64,000 nt of DNA from Nautilus pompilius (taxonomy: Eukaryota > Mollusca > Cephalopoda > Nautilida > Nautilidae), in the NCBI GenBank assembly GCA_018389105.1, contig JACATO010001085.1, forward strand, positions 1-64,000, given 5' to 3'. Positions within the stretch are counted from its first letter, which is position 1; each line of letters opens with the position of its first letter. A model generated the notes under the pieces. It was not told the origin of the DNA and did no database searches. It saw nothing but the letters and a program-made list of their open reading frames with translations. Position numbers and translations under genes: made by a program. Below are positions 36,690 to 47,725 of this stretch, piece by piece.

Positions 36690-36828
36690 TACAATCGTGT
36701 TATAGATATAATTACCCACAATACAATTCTTCATCGCTTCCTGTTGGCGTACATTTTTAGAAAATGTTTGCTATTTTCATCTTTTGACACTCTCTCGAAA
36801 ACACTGATTATAAATTGTCTATCAGTTT
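36690..36828 (+). promoter_or_regulatory. Probable promoter and non-coding first exon of zinc-finger gene A
   Basis: This block is recognisably similar to 58640-58770: ATAATTACCCA, CGCTTCC, GGCGTACATTT, AAAATGTTTGC and the final splice donor GTAAGTATT occur in the same order in both. The donor GT is at 36829-36830. It sits 2.9 kb upstream of the acceptor at 39716-39717 that opens the coding exon, so it plausibly marks the 5' end of that gene. CTTCC could be an ETS-type site. No transcript evidence is available. Confidence 0.5.
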
Positions 36829-38639
36829 GTAAGTATTACGAATGTTTGTTTATTTCTGCTTAAAATGTCAAAGTCTCTTTGTTATATATTGATTACGGTT
36901 TGTCTAAATTTTAATTTTTATCTACCTTGCACAGTACTAAATTAATCAATCCTGCTTCTGCATAGGTCATTGTTGAGCTTGCTATGGAGAACGGTAATTA
37001 GATAATAAGTGAATAAGTATAGGGAAACGATAACGTTTTCTACGAGGCATCGGGCTGTAGTACTCGGGTTTGTTTATGTCCTATCTATATCTTCATGTAA
37101 ACAACAAAAATGAAATGTTAATCATCTAGGCGCCTACGAACTGGAGAAGGGAGACAAATACAAACATTCTAATTTTTTTAAAAATCGATTTTAATGATAT
37201 TTCATACTTTAGGAATATTTAGTTGAATATGACCTTTCATTTGAAAATAAAAGGGTTTATTCTACTTTTAGCTAGTGGAGGAACGTGTAGATCTAATGGA
37301 CGTTTGTTGTTGTTTCTTTTTAAAAATTAAACTAAAGTGTTTGATCCGATGAAGTTGGTGGGACCTCCCTCTTTTATTAGTGCTGAATTATTCATTTTTA
37401 ATAAGCAAGTTTAATATTCTGGTGGCATAATCTGAAAAGCTAGGGGTCGTTAAACGAATTGTAATCGCTATTTAAGTAAAACCATATAGGAAGAAGAAAC
37501 GTTTTTTCCCCAGGCAACGACAGTTTTTAGCATATGCTATTGCTAGATTTTTAATATACTTCTGTGGTTATTTTAAGAAATATTATAAAAATTATGAATA
37601 TGTATCTATGTATATTTACACACAGCATTTTGCTATACTTTCGGGAGTAGTGCCTGCTGAAATCTTGTTTTCTGTTCTAAATAATGAAGGTTATATACAG
37701 AATATATTACTTTCATGTGCTAAATGTGTATAAATACTTTTAGAAAGGTTGAGAGAACACGTTCTTTTTATTTAGCGATGATTATGGTTGATGTCCTTTT
37801 TCTGTTCTTGTGAAAGAAAAAATGTTTATCTGCAGCTCTAAATGAATAGCTAATGCAATCTTTGTTAACAAAAATTAATACATAGCTAATTAATTTCAAG
37901 AACTCCTCAATTTAGAAATTGCTATAACTGATACAGTATCAGTTAATAATTCAGCACGATTTTAAACATTTAAAGTCTATCAATTTCTTACTACTATTTT
38001 TTATAGAATGAAGATATACATAGTAATATTTAACATTTTTGAAATACTAATGTACACAATAGATGGGATATTTAAGAATTATAAATGTGTAACAGAAGAA
38101 GTTCCAAATTTTAAATTTTTTTATCAATAAAGTATATTCTTAGCATGATCTGTTTTAAATATTTGAATAAGTGTTTTAAATGTTTGATTTAAATATTACA
38201 ATGCATTTGGTTTCCAGATTATTTAGTTGGATTTTTTCAAAAAAAACGTGGTTAGTATTTACCATCTGAAAGTATTTTGCTTCAGTTTTCAAATTTATTT
38301 TGAAATCTTTTTTAGTTTTTATAATTTGATTGACAGTGCATTCTATTTTTGCTTTAAAAATATCTTTATAACTCTCTCAAAATAGTTTTAAAATAATCTA
38401 CTAGAGTTATATCCCTTTTTCTTTGCTTTTTAATCAAAATAACATTTATGGAACTAAAATATATTGCATTATTTATCTATCAGTTTAATGTGTTAGTTTT
38501 TTTTTTTTTAAAAACATTCACCAAAGTGGATTTTCTTTATCTGTTTTGATTTTTTAATTAAAAGTATTTTTCTTTTTCAATGAGATGTTTTGATTTTAAT
38601 ATATCATAATTTCATTTTACAAATTTTCTTAAATTGAAG

Positions 38640-39350
38640 TCTGTACAGAAACCTTGACCAATCAATTGCATATCAGTGGGTACAACATATGTTTGGAGAA
38701 TACTGTATTAGTGTTCTGCAAACATTCTTTGAATTATAGAAATATCATGGTTTATTCCTTCCAAATGAGGTCTAAATCATGGCATTACTACCTCGGTTTA
38801 CTGTATAACACCAGCGTCCCCATACAAGCACACTACACTTTAAACCAAACATCTCAAAGTAACATTCATCTGACCACAGCACAGCGTTTTATCATTTGCC
38901 CAGTTTACATGTGATTTTTGTTCATTGAAGCTGCTCTCATAGAGTTATAAAGCCATTTAGTCTAGCAGATCTAAGACACCTTTTCTCTGTGGAAACAGAT
39001 ACTAGGTTTTCTCTATTGCAATTTAACTTTACTGTTTTTGCTTTCTTATTGATCATCTGTCCTTAATGTTACTCTCTTTCATCCTATTTATTTGTCACAA
39101 TTTGAGTGCTGTGTGTGATGGACACCTTTGTTGGATATACCAAATCATTTACCACCACCTCTCTCAGTCTTTCAATATGTTGAGTACCTAGAAGTTCATG
39201 TTACAAGACACTTTGTCTTGTCTTAGCCATATTTGTTATCACTTGCAGCCAATACACTTATCTTGGAAATGCAGCTTCCTGCAGGTCGTCATCACTTTTT
39301 ATACTGTCATTGACTTTGTCATTTGATTGTTTCTTGACTGCTTCATTGCA
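38640..39350 (-). mobile_element. Tc1-like transposase remnant
   Basis: On the minus strand VLWSDECYFEMFG followed by KCSVLVWG corresponds to the Tc1 motif around the first catalytic acid (WSDESKFEIFG). The rest is too decayed to read, and ends were not found. Confidence 0.5.
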
Positions 39351-39715
39351 GGTGTTTTATTTTTTGAATCCAAGATTTAAATTAAAATAGTAGTACATAG
39401 ATTTTAGGGAATCATGTTATAATAACTTAAAATTGATTAAAAATCTGTACACTTTATTTCTCTGCAAATATACCTTTGCTTCCAGAATTTTATTTGTGGT
39501 GTGTTTGAAAAAAAGAAAGAGAATTGTGTGTATATAGACTTTCTTTTTGTATCAGAATATATACATTCATCCACAAATGATGAAAAAGTGCAGCAGTTCT
39601 ACAAATTGCTCTTCCAAATTATAAGTTTTGGAAGGAAACACTATGCTGAAGAAGATTTAATTTACATTAACTCTTCTAAGCTTTACAATTTTCCAGTTTC
39701 TGTTTATTTCCTTTT

Positions 39716-39717
39716 AG
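39716..39717 (+). other. 3' splice site before the coding exon of gene A
   Basis: A polypyrimidine tract (TTTCTGTTTATTTCCTTTT) precedes AG. The next bases include an in-frame TAA at 39719-39721 before ATG 39731, so translation must start within this exon. Confidence 0.6.
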
Positions 39718-39730
39718 GTAAATAAAAGAG

Positions 39731-42700
39731 ATGCAAAACATAAAAAGTGGAGGTACATCATCTGCCAGCGACATTGGCTCTGTTGTTCACACGGTCATCA
39801 ATACAAAAGGTAAAGTGATTGAGCAGATCGGCAGCGTTTACAATTTTGGAACACCAAGAGAGAAGCACCTCATCTTTAATGAATGCGACATTTTAATTGA
39901 ATGTAAAGTTTGCCACAACTTTTTTCGTGCTCTTCCCAGCTTCATTGCTCACAAGGAGTTTTACTGTATTAATTATGTCGTTGATTTTGATAGTTCCAAA
40001 GCTGAGAAAGAACTGGCCGAGCCTGTTCAAGCTGAACAGGCTCCCTCAGATGAGTCCAAACGTTTGCTGGATAGCCTGTGTGAAAGCATCATTTATTTGC
40101 AGACTATTAACAAAACAAAAAGTGCAGAACTTAAAACTATTCCAGAAAATGGTCAGAATTTGGCTGGAACTTCAACAGAAGTCATTTCTGATATGCAGCA
40201 GGTGAATGGTTTGAGAGAACCAAACGTGATTAAACTAGTGCCTGGCTTGAGAAATTGTGAGGAGAACCCTGCTTCAGTTGAGATGGATGAAGAAAATGAG
40301 CTCAGTTCAAACCAAATAATGGAAACAGAGCCACAAGATTCTAAAGTAAATGATGTGTGTTTAGGGATTAAACAAAATGAACACACAAAATCTGGAGATC
40401 TAGAAGAGTATAAAAAATTTCAGTTTGACAGAAGTGATGCAAATCAAGTGAAATCTCCAAATCAATTTACAGAAATTGAGGTTAAATGTGATGAAAGTTC
40501 AGATATTAAACAACTGGAATCTGAATCAACAGGTAATGAGAAATTAAAATTGAATACAAAGAATGAAGAATGTCCAGGTGAGTTCAATTCTAAATTTGTG
40601 GAAATTGAAAAGGATGATATAAATTTGATGGATTCCAGACAAGCAGAAGTCAAAGTTTTGGAACCAAATTTAGAAAACTCTGAAAGCAAGGATGAAGAGA
40701 ATCTGGAAAAGTCTGCTCTGAACAACATAATGGAAATTAAAACACATGATTTGGCAGTTGATGAAAAATCTAATTTAAACAGCAAGAATGTCGAAAAGCA
40801 AAATACATCATTCACTTTTAACGAGGCTTTGGAAATTGAGATGCAGGATTTGAAAGATGATCATTCACATGAAGAAAAGTTGATACAGCTGGAGCAAGCG
40901 GAATCAGAAAATTATAAAGAATTGACATTAGACACTAAGTTTGAAGAAAAGCAGCAGTATGTTGAAAACCAGTCTATGATTCTTGATATCCAAGATTTAA
41001 GAAACACATGCTCAGTGGACTTGAAACAAGCAAAATTTTTAACTAATTCTGAAGATGAAATTTGTGGATTGAAAGAAAAGGATGAAAAAAATCAGGTTAA
41101 AGCTGGTTCAGATCATTCTATTGAAACCAAAGAACAGAATTTAGAAAATAAACAGAATATTAATCATTCAGAATTAGTATCTGTGTTGGATAAACTTGAA
41201 AAATCTGGATTAGAAGATGAGGAAAAAGAACATCTTAAAGAACTTATAGAAGTTGAAACACATGATGTCAAAGATAATGTATGTTCAGCATCCAAGTTAA
41301 ATAGCAGGGTTGAAGAAAATTTAGATGATTCTACTTCAGACCACTTGTTAAAAGCTCAAATTCACGATTTAAAAGATGTGCTAGGGAGTTCAGTAAATGA
41401 GACAACTGAATTAACAGCTACATTTGAATATACTTCAGAATTTTCATTTTCATGTAAGTTGACTGATAAAGTTACTGAACTAATTGATGCTGAAACTACA
41501 CAGGATACTAATAAGTCTGTTGATTGTAATTCTGTGTTACAATCTGAGGTTCCCATGGAAACAGACAACCTGCATTTTCCTCAACTTGTAGACAAAGTCA
41601 GCAAGTTGCAACCTGAAGAGGGGGAAAACAAATCCATGTCTCCTAAAGATGATGATAGTCTAAAAACATCTAGATTCAAGTCAGTTGAACAAGCTGATAG
41701 TGTTGCTGCTCAAGGTTCTCCACAGTCACCTGAAAGTACTTCACATGTTCAGTTTACAATGCTGAAAATTAAACCATCACTGACAGATAAAAAAGCTGAA
41801 TATTTTATTCAGAAATCTGTTGGCAACAAGATGACAATTTGTAAGAATAATCAACATCAGACTGGAACTGCTATATCTGGATTTGGCTGTGCTGCCACTG
41901 AAGAAAATCTCAAGGGAGTGGGTGAACAGAAAGAGCAGGTACAGTCAGTCTGGGATGAGAACTCTGCTGATGATGTTTTAAGCAAACAAAAACTGCTTAA
42001 TCAAGATATTAACCAAGTCATTCAGAATGTGAACACATCTGTAGAAGCTTGCAGTGAGGTACAGGGATCCACAATGTTTACAGGTATAGTCAGTCAAGAG
42101 GACAGCAGTCAGTCAGATTCTTGGTTCACAGCACAAAGGTGTAGCAAAAGATTACAAGATAAATCTGCTGAAGAGAAAGCTCAGAAGCCGAAAAATGATG
42201 AAAAGGGGCTGCAGCCTCATCAGGGAAACAAAGACTTGGAAAAACTGAAATGCCCAAAATGCCAACTTCAGCTAACATCAGAAAGGAGACTGGAAAATCA
42301 CTTAGTGGCAGTTCATGAAGAAAAGCAAACATTCTACACATGTCCATATTGTGAGTTAGGAAAGTCATTTAAATACATGGCTGGCTTGGTTCTACATCTT
42401 CATAAGATTCATCATTTGAAAAAGTTTCATATTAATCAAATGCGATCCCATTTGAAAGGAAAAGCATGGGCTGGAAACAAATCTTCTGAACACCACCTTC
42501 AGAATTCATCTTCAAAGTGTAATAAGGACCAGGATGAAGAAATGTCTGCGATATCTAAAAATGAAACCATGCCAGAGAAACTGAAAGAGCATGTTCAGCT
42601 GATGGAAAGTGAAGTGCAACTTCAGACAAAGCTGGACAGTAGTCAGTCTCTTGAAAATAAAAATAAGCAGTTACACACAGATGTTAAAAAGCCAGCCAAG

Positions 42701-43333
42701 TTTAAATCCATCAAGTATTATTCGTGTCCATTTTGTCAGAAAAGTAAAAAGTTGCATTACTTTTCTGCATTAATTGTACATCTACGTTCTATTCATGGCT
42801 TGAAGGAGTATCAGATTTATCAAGTGCGTGAAAAACTGCGTCGGAATGTACTTCTGGAGGAAGCAGCTGATGCATCATCAGAACCTCACATTTTAAGTGA
42901 CTGCAATAAGGTGGTTGCATGTCAGCACTGTAAAATGTCTATGAAGAAGAAGAATTTAAAAGAGCACCTTGAAGTTTGTTCTCAAAGCAAGATGAAAGTT
43001 GAATGTGGAACTATGCTAAAGAAAAATGCATCTTCAGCTCCAGTTCACGTTTATCAATATGCATCTGCTGACAGCGAAAAATCGCAGCACCAGTCAGAGT
43101 TAGTTTTCAGAAGGCAATCAAAACCTGTAGCTAATAATTTAGATAAATGCTTTTCTCAATTACCTAATCAGAAAGTTTCTACCTTAGAAGAAATATGGGT
43201 TGCAAAGACTCCTGGGAACCCTGCAGAAGTAGTTAAGTCAAACCAGCGTTTTACTTTTTACCATGCAAAAAGCCCAAAGAAGTGCCCCAAAAGGAAAAAC
43301 CCCACCAGAAAAAGATCTCTGTTACCGATGTAG
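39731..43333 (+). CDS. ZNF800-like zinc-finger protein, gene A, main part
   Basis: The 1200-residue frame starts at the first ATG after an in-frame stop (39719) in its exon. Residues 50-79 contain a C2HC finger (Cys58, Cys61, His74, Cys79; ECKVCHNFFRALPSFIAHKE) closely resembling the N-terminal finger of ZNF800. Residues about 90-800 are acidic, Ser/Glu/Lys-rich and probably disordered, with loosely repeated Glu/Lys-rich blocks containing IEMQDLKDD-like motifs. More fingers follow: 841/844/857/862, 871/874/889/894, 999/1002/1017/1022 (C2H2, the last two with a 14-residue central spacing and a shared HxLKxxxI tail) and a C2HC at 1064/1067/1079/1083. A nuclear DNA- or RNA-binding regulator is expected by analogy. 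The frame ends at 43333 just as another frame with further fingers takes over, so this is not the natural C-terminus. The single large coding exon matches the exon layout I recall for vertebrate ZNF800. Confidence 0.85.
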   Translation: MQNIKSGGTSSASDIGSVVHTVINTKGKVIEQIGSVYNFGTPREKHLIFNECDILIECKVCHNFFRALPSFIAHKEFYCINYVVDFDSSKAEKELAEPVQAEQAPSDESKRLLDSLCESIIYLQTINKTKSAELKTIPENGQNLAGTSTEVISDMQQVNGLREPNVIKLVPGLRNCEENPASVEMDEENELSSNQIMETEPQDSKVNDVCLGIKQNEHTKSGDLEEYKKFQFDRSDANQVKSPNQFTEIEVKCDESSDIKQLESESTGNEKLKLNTKNEECPGEFNSKFVEIEKDDINLMDSRQAEVKVLEPNLENSESKDEENLEKSALNNIMEIKTHDLAVDEKSNLNSKNVEKQNTSFTFNEALEIEMQDLKDDHSHEEKLIQLEQAESENYKELTLDTKFEEKQQYVENQSMILDIQDLRNTCSVDLKQAKFLTNSEDEICGLKEKDEKNQVKAGSDHSIETKEQNLENKQNINHSELVSVLDKLEKSGLEDEEKEHLKELIEVETHDVKDNVCSASKLNSRVEENLDDSTSDHLLKAQIHDLKDVLGSSVNETTELTATFEYTSEFSFSCKLTDKVTELIDAETTQDTNKSVDCNSVLQSEVPMETDNLHFPQLVDKVSKLQPEEGENKSMSPKDDDSLKTSRFKSVEQADSVAAQGSPQSPESTSHVQFTMLKIKPSLTDKKAEYFIQKSVGNKMTICKNNQHQTGTAISGFGCAATEENLKGVGEQKEQVQSVWDENSADDVLSKQKLLNQDINQVIQNVNTSVEACSEVQGSTMFTGIVSQEDSSQSDSWFTAQRCSKRLQDKSAEEKAQKPKNDEKGLQPHQGNKDLEKLKCPKCQLQLTSERRLENHLVAVHEEKQTFYTCPYCELGKSFKYMAGLVLHLHKIHHLKKFHINQMRSHLKGKAWAGNKSSEHHLQNSSSKCNKDQDEEMSAISKNETMPEKLKEHVQLMESEVQLQTKLDSSQSLENKNKQLHTDVKKPAKFKSIKYYSCPFCQKSKKLHYFSALIVHLRSIHGLKEYQIYQVREKLRRNVLLEEAADASSEPHILSDCNKVVACQHCKMSMKKKNLKEHLEVCSQSKMKVECGTMLKKNASSAPVHVYQYASADSEKSQHQSELVFRRQSKPVANNLDKCFSQLPNQKVSTLEEIWVAKTPGNPAEVVKSNQRFTFYHAKSPKKCPKRKNPTRKRSLLPM

Positions 43334-44079
43334 AAGTTTTTCGCTGTAATATTTGTTACCAAACATTTGAGATATCTGATACATTTAATCGTCATGTCAG
43401 TTTCTGTGAAACCCGTGAGAAAATTAAAAAGTTTTCCAACGTAAATAAGCTGCAGTGCTTAATGTGCAATAAGACTTTCTCCTATGTGCTGCAGTTGAAA
43501 TGCCATGTTGCAAAACATTTGGGACTTTATCGCTTCAAATGCAAGTTATGCAATTTTAGAAGTTTTTATTGTTCTGAAGTGAAGCATCATCTGCGGGTTC
43601 ATGACTTGAAAATGGACTCTGATTCATATATTTTGAATATTCGTCCACTTGAATCTGGTCCTGCTATATTTTCAAAACGTTTGGAAACAAAAAGTGTTTG
43701 TGATAATCAGAGTAAACCAGCATCAGTGTCATCCGAAACTAAAGATTCTCGGCATAGCCCAAAGTCTTTGGAAAGTGGTGTACACAAGCCTATTCCAGAT
43801 GTAAGTAAAACAGTAGAGTATCCAAATGTGGATGACAATACTGAACATAAAAAAAATGATAGAACAAGCCAGCAGACTTCAAATGAATTTTGTGCTCCAC
43901 TGCAAGATGAAGAGGACATTACATTGGCAGTCTCAAAGAAATGGCATCAAAGAACCACTTTGGCTTCTTCATCCTCTACCACCACCTCTACCACCACCTC
44001 TACCACCACCACTACCACCACCACCACCACCACCAAAGTAACAAGAAATATTTTTGAGAGTTTTGATTATATAACATGA
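43282..44079 (+). CDS. ZNF800-like gene A, C-terminal part in a shifted frame
   Basis: This frame is open from 43237 and overlaps the previous one by about 100 nt; reaching it needs a -1 shift (one base missing from the sequence, or a slip). The first codon listed is GTG, so it is a continuation and not a separate gene. It carries a C2HC finger (22/25/38/42, FRCNICYQTFEISDTFNRHV), a C2H2 (59/62/75/79) and a second C2H2 (87/90/103/107, RFKCKLC...HHLRVHD). The same trio occurs in gene B. The C-terminal region is Ser/Lys-rich and contains a poly-Thr tract from (ACC)n before a natural stop at 44077-44079. Joined, gene A would encode about 1460 residues. Confidence 0.8.
   Translation: MPQKEKPHQKKISVTDVEVFRCNICYQTFEISDTFNRHVSFCETREKIKKFSNVNKLQCLMCNKTFSYVLQLKCHVAKHLGLYRFKCKLCNFRSFYCSEVKHHLRVHDLKMDSDSYILNIRPLESGPAIFSKRLETKSVCDNQSKPASVSSETKDSRHSPKSLESGVHKPIPDVSKTVEYPNVDDNTEHKKNDRTSQQTSNEFCAPLQDEEDITLAVSKKWHQRTTLASSSSTTTSTTTSTTTTTTTTTTTKVTRNIFESFDYIT
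43977..44036 (+). repeat. (ACC)n microsatellite encoding poly-Thr
   Basis: About 60 bp of ACC with TCT interruptions inside the gene A coding region, giving a nearly pure Thr run of about 20 residues. Confidence 0.9.
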
Positions 44080-44226
44080 AAGGAGTGGACTGCATTTTTA
44101 TTTGATTTCCTTTAACTTCAGAGTGAAGTGTGATGACTGAGAAAAACAAACTTTGTGCTGTTAAAAAATATTTAAAAGAAAAATCTTGAAAGGCCAGTCA
44201 GTTTAAAATTTGACAGAAGTTGTCCT

Positions 44227-44232
44227 AATAAA
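44227..44232 (+). terminator. Polyadenylation signal, gene A
   Basis: AATAAA 148 nt after the stop codon of gene A. A second AATAAA is at about 44679. Confidence 0.5.
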
Positions 44233-45620
44233 ATTCCATTTAACAATTTTAAAACTTGAATTCCTAGAAAACATGAAATTAAGTTAGCATGCTTTTGACA
44301 TTTTCACATCGGGAAATTACTTTTTAGTAATTCATTTTTAATCCTTATTTTGTGTGTATGGAATTTAAAAATTTTTTTACTCATTTATTCAGCTCTGCTT
44401 TTTTAAAATGGTTTTTGATATTCATCACTTAGTAACTTTCTTTACTTTGAAGAGTTGGAGCAGTGGTTGGTTTTATTAACTGAAATATTTAGTTGTGATT
44501 TTAAAAAAAAAGTATTGTTGAAGGGGTGACAATCGAGTAAGTTGAAAGTTCACATTTCTAACAAATTTGCAAGTTGTATGTTCTCATCCCCATCTACAAT
44601 TCTTGCAGAAGTATTGAACATCATAGATAATTACATAACACTGTTTTTAGCAACACTACTGTTGTATATTTAGTTATAAATAAATTGTTGCAGTTTCTGT
44701 AGTATCTCTAATTTGCTAAACAAAATTACTATCTCAAGAAATATGGTTTATAATGATGTGACATCAAAAAGAAAGCAAATTTATTAATATTTAGCTGTGT
44801 AGACTTGAATTTAATAACCTTTTTACACTTGAATTGAAAGGAGAGAGGCATAGTGAAACAACTGGAAATGTTCAAGCTAAAATGAACTGCATTTTTAAGT
44901 TGGAAAGTTATAATGCAGTAATGCAGAGAAGTTTGTTTATTTTTGTAGCTATCGTTCAATCTCTCTCTGGTTATTGTTAAATGTGTTTGTTCTGAAATCC
45001 CTTTCGGATAACTTGTGTTTAAAAGAAAGGTATTTACAGAAATTTTATCAATTAAGTGTTGGAGTTATCTCTGCAAAACCGAACAGTCCTCCAGAAAGCC
45101 AGTCTGACTGACGACAGGAAAAGTCCCGCTGAAACAACAGGTGGGGATGCAAGTCTGACAGTGTTAAAATGCAGAGGAAGAAGAAAATGTAGTGAATTTA
45201 CATTCATATTTTTCTTAACTCCCAACAAATTATTATTTACTGATAGACTTTGTTTGTTTGTTTGTTTTGCTGTCATTATTATCGTTGGTTAGAATAAAAT
45301 AACGCTCATCATCATCCTGATTTTTTTTTTTTTTTAATGTAGGTAAGTGGGGTGAAAATTTTCACATACGTTAATCTTTTCCAGCCTATTTTTAATAAGA
45401 GGATAAATAACCAATTATTAGAATAAATGTGATCACAAATAAAAAATTTTTTTGAAAGTGTATATTTTCCTGGCAAATGTAACCAGGTAATGTCAATATA
45501 GGATTGGAAGTTCTAATCACGTGCTAACGTGTTAAGAATGTTCATTAAGAAACTTTAATATGCAGCTAATATAAACTCGTTTAATTTTGTGGACTTAATT
45601 GTAAACTTTATTACCCATAA
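44233..45620. other. Intergenic, AT-rich
   Basis: No gene supported between the 3' end of gene A and the repeat debris. Contains a (T)14 run near 45320. Confidence 0.4.
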
Positions 45621-45626
45621 TAGCAC

Positions 45627-46983
45627 CATACCTGCCAACTTTTCATAATTCTCACGGAGATTTTGTGCAACTCACTGAAAATCAAGCAATTCACAAAGCA
45701 TAATTGGTTGAAAACCCATCAATTTGCAAATACCCATGCATTCTTTGATTTTGTCATTTGTTTTCAATTCTGCAGGGCTCAAGATATCATATTTTTATTT
45801 TTGTAAATTTCAGACTTAATCTTAGCAATGTTGTTTTTTTACTTCCAGAAAACGGTTGAGGCATCAAATGTACGTATATATACATATAATGTATATATAC
45901 GTACATTTATAATACCAGTTGGGGAATAATTTCTTTGGCTGTCCTTTTTATGGTTTAGGTCATACTTTTGGTTGATGAATTAGTTTACATATATATTGTT
46001 TTCATTGCTAAATAGATTCAATTTTCTATGTAGATTGGAAATATAAAACGAACAAGTAAAAACAGTTATATGAAATTTTATTGTATTTACAGATGTTATA
46101 AAATAAACTATCATTACATTTCATTTACAAATACAGAACATGTTTGAAAATAATTTACTGTAACAATCACAAATAAAAATGAAAGAGAAAGATAGCCACT
46201 ATTGAAAATAGTGCTCACAATATGGAATAACACAATAAGAAACACGAATTTTAATCTTACTAAACAATTGAAGAATTTTAAATTTTGGGAGGGGCTCCCC
46301 CACTAGCCTAGGTATTTTTAAAGTTCAAGCTAAAAGAAATTGAAAATGAAATAAAAATTTGGGCAAGGGTTCCCCTAGCCTGGGCCTTTAAAAAAAATTT
46401 AGGTTTAAATAAAGCAACAAACTTAATTATGGATACAACATAATCAGTCGGAGAATTAGATCATTTCAATAAACGTCAAGAGTTTTTTTTTTTTTTTTTT
46501 TTTTTTAAAGCCTAACCTTGCAAAATGCATCTGTTTTCGAAGTACATTTGGCCACTCAAGGAAATTTTGTTTCCCAAGACGTCTGGAATGTGCACTCGTA
46601 GCGTTTTATCTTCGCCTTTGTTGCCAAAGAAACCATTTTGAGTAATCACGTGAGCAACCACGCTTGGTTTAGAACGATAAACACGGATGGTCGTCTTATT
46701 TGTATAATCGGTTTCCATTGGCCAAGAAGAAAGAGAAGCCTGATTTCCGGTATGAATCACGTGTTTACTCAACTGGTTTTTGCTATAGAGAGCAAACGAT
46801 TGGCTGACGTCTACCGGGAAATTTTGAATGTTCGAAAAGTTAATTACAGTTAGGCAAATCGATAGATTTCCAGAAAAAATTGGTGTATGTGCCTAAGATC
46901 GGTAGGAATGACCAATTTTTAAGTGGGTCAAAGGTCCAAATTCGGGAGACTCCCGTCCAAATTGGGAGAGTTTGCAAGTCTGT
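45627..46983. mobile_element. Possible unclassified DNA transposon with short inverted ends
   Basis: CATACCTGCCAACTTTTC at the left and GGGAGAGTTTGCAAGTCTG at the right read as related inverted ends (CA..ACNTGCNAACT). The right end is preceded by a small palindromic CGGGAGACTCCCG. A superfamily was not assigned and a transposase was not recognised. An 86-codon minus-strand frame at 46512-46772 has no known domain. Confidence 0.3.
45866..45908. repeat. Perfect inverted repeat, 20-bp arms, 3-nt loop
   Basis: Arms at 45866-45885 and 45889-45908 are exact complements around ATA. The stem is AT-rich with two TACGTA cores. Confidence 0.9.
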
Positions 46984-47489
46984 AATGCAATTAGTGCAAC
47001 GCTGGAGATCCATATTGGAAATCGAAAGAAGACGAAATGAAAGCGGCTTGGAGTGGGCACATTTGATCGTAAAGAATTTTTCATTCAGCGTTAGTGTTGA
47101 TCAAGTGAGTATTTAATAATTATTGATATATTTACTAGTACATGGTATGGTAATCTTCAAGTCAAAAAATATCTACAGCTTGTTTGGTTAATTTTAATTT
47201 TAAATAAATTATTGAGACTGCGATGCAATTACGAACACTTTAGTGATTTACAGTAATTTCAGCTAAAACCGATTGGCATACGTAGCCTTTAGCGTCCGAA
47301 ATTAAAAAGTAACGAAAATATATTAAAAAGTAAAACAATTGTTTTACTGCCCTATTTCTATCTCGTCATTAATAATTTCAAAATGGCTGGTCACAAAAAA
47401 AAAAAAAAAAAAAACTCAATTAATATTGTCGCCATGCGAACATTGAGACGTTGGGGCTATATACATTTAGTTGTCAATCTTTGCCAAGT

Positions 47490-47725
47490 ATTCGTTGATC
47501 CTCGTGATAGGATACTGCACACCCAACGCATTCGAAGGGTTTTGGTCTCATGCAAAACGAAAACTGCGGAACATGAGAGGTACTATAGCAGACATCAATT
47601 CAATTCATACATGGATAAGTTTTTATGGCGATAGCGCACAGCATGAGAGGGGGAAACCTTTCCAAAAGTTTGTTTATTTCTGTAATAGAACATTATCCCG
47701 TTTAGAAATTATGATATTGTATGTT
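47490..47725 (+). mobile_element. Merlin-type (IS1595-like) transposase fragment
   Basis: Across two frames the sequence reads VFVDPRDRILHTQ, then EGFWSHAKRKLRNMRGT, then FNSYMDKFLWR, which is the C-terminal DDE signature of Merlin elements, the eukaryotic relatives of bacterial IS1595/ISXO2. At least two frame breaks are present. The N-terminal catalytic part was not found, nor were ends. A 19-bp sequence, AATTTGGGACGCTACAGGC, is directly repeated just downstream (47772-47790 and 47802-47820). Confidence 0.65.

Larger units (their letters stand above)
36829..39717 (+). other. Probable 5' intron of zinc-finger gene A
   Basis: AT-rich sequence between donor GTAAGTATT (36829) and acceptor TTTCTGTTTATTTCCTTTTAG (ending 39717). 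It contains Tc1-like debris (see 38640-39350). The 74-codon frame at 39501-39725 lies just inside the intron and runs through the acceptor, so I do not treat it as coding. Confidence 0.45.

Noticed and set aside
39501-39725. 74-codon frame just before gene A
   Set aside because: It runs through a strong 3' splice site and lies in probable intron.
43282-43333. Programmed -1 ribosomal frameshift in gene A
   Set aside because: No in-phase X XXY YYZ heptamer of a known efficient type was found in the overlap; a sequence error or mutation is simpler.
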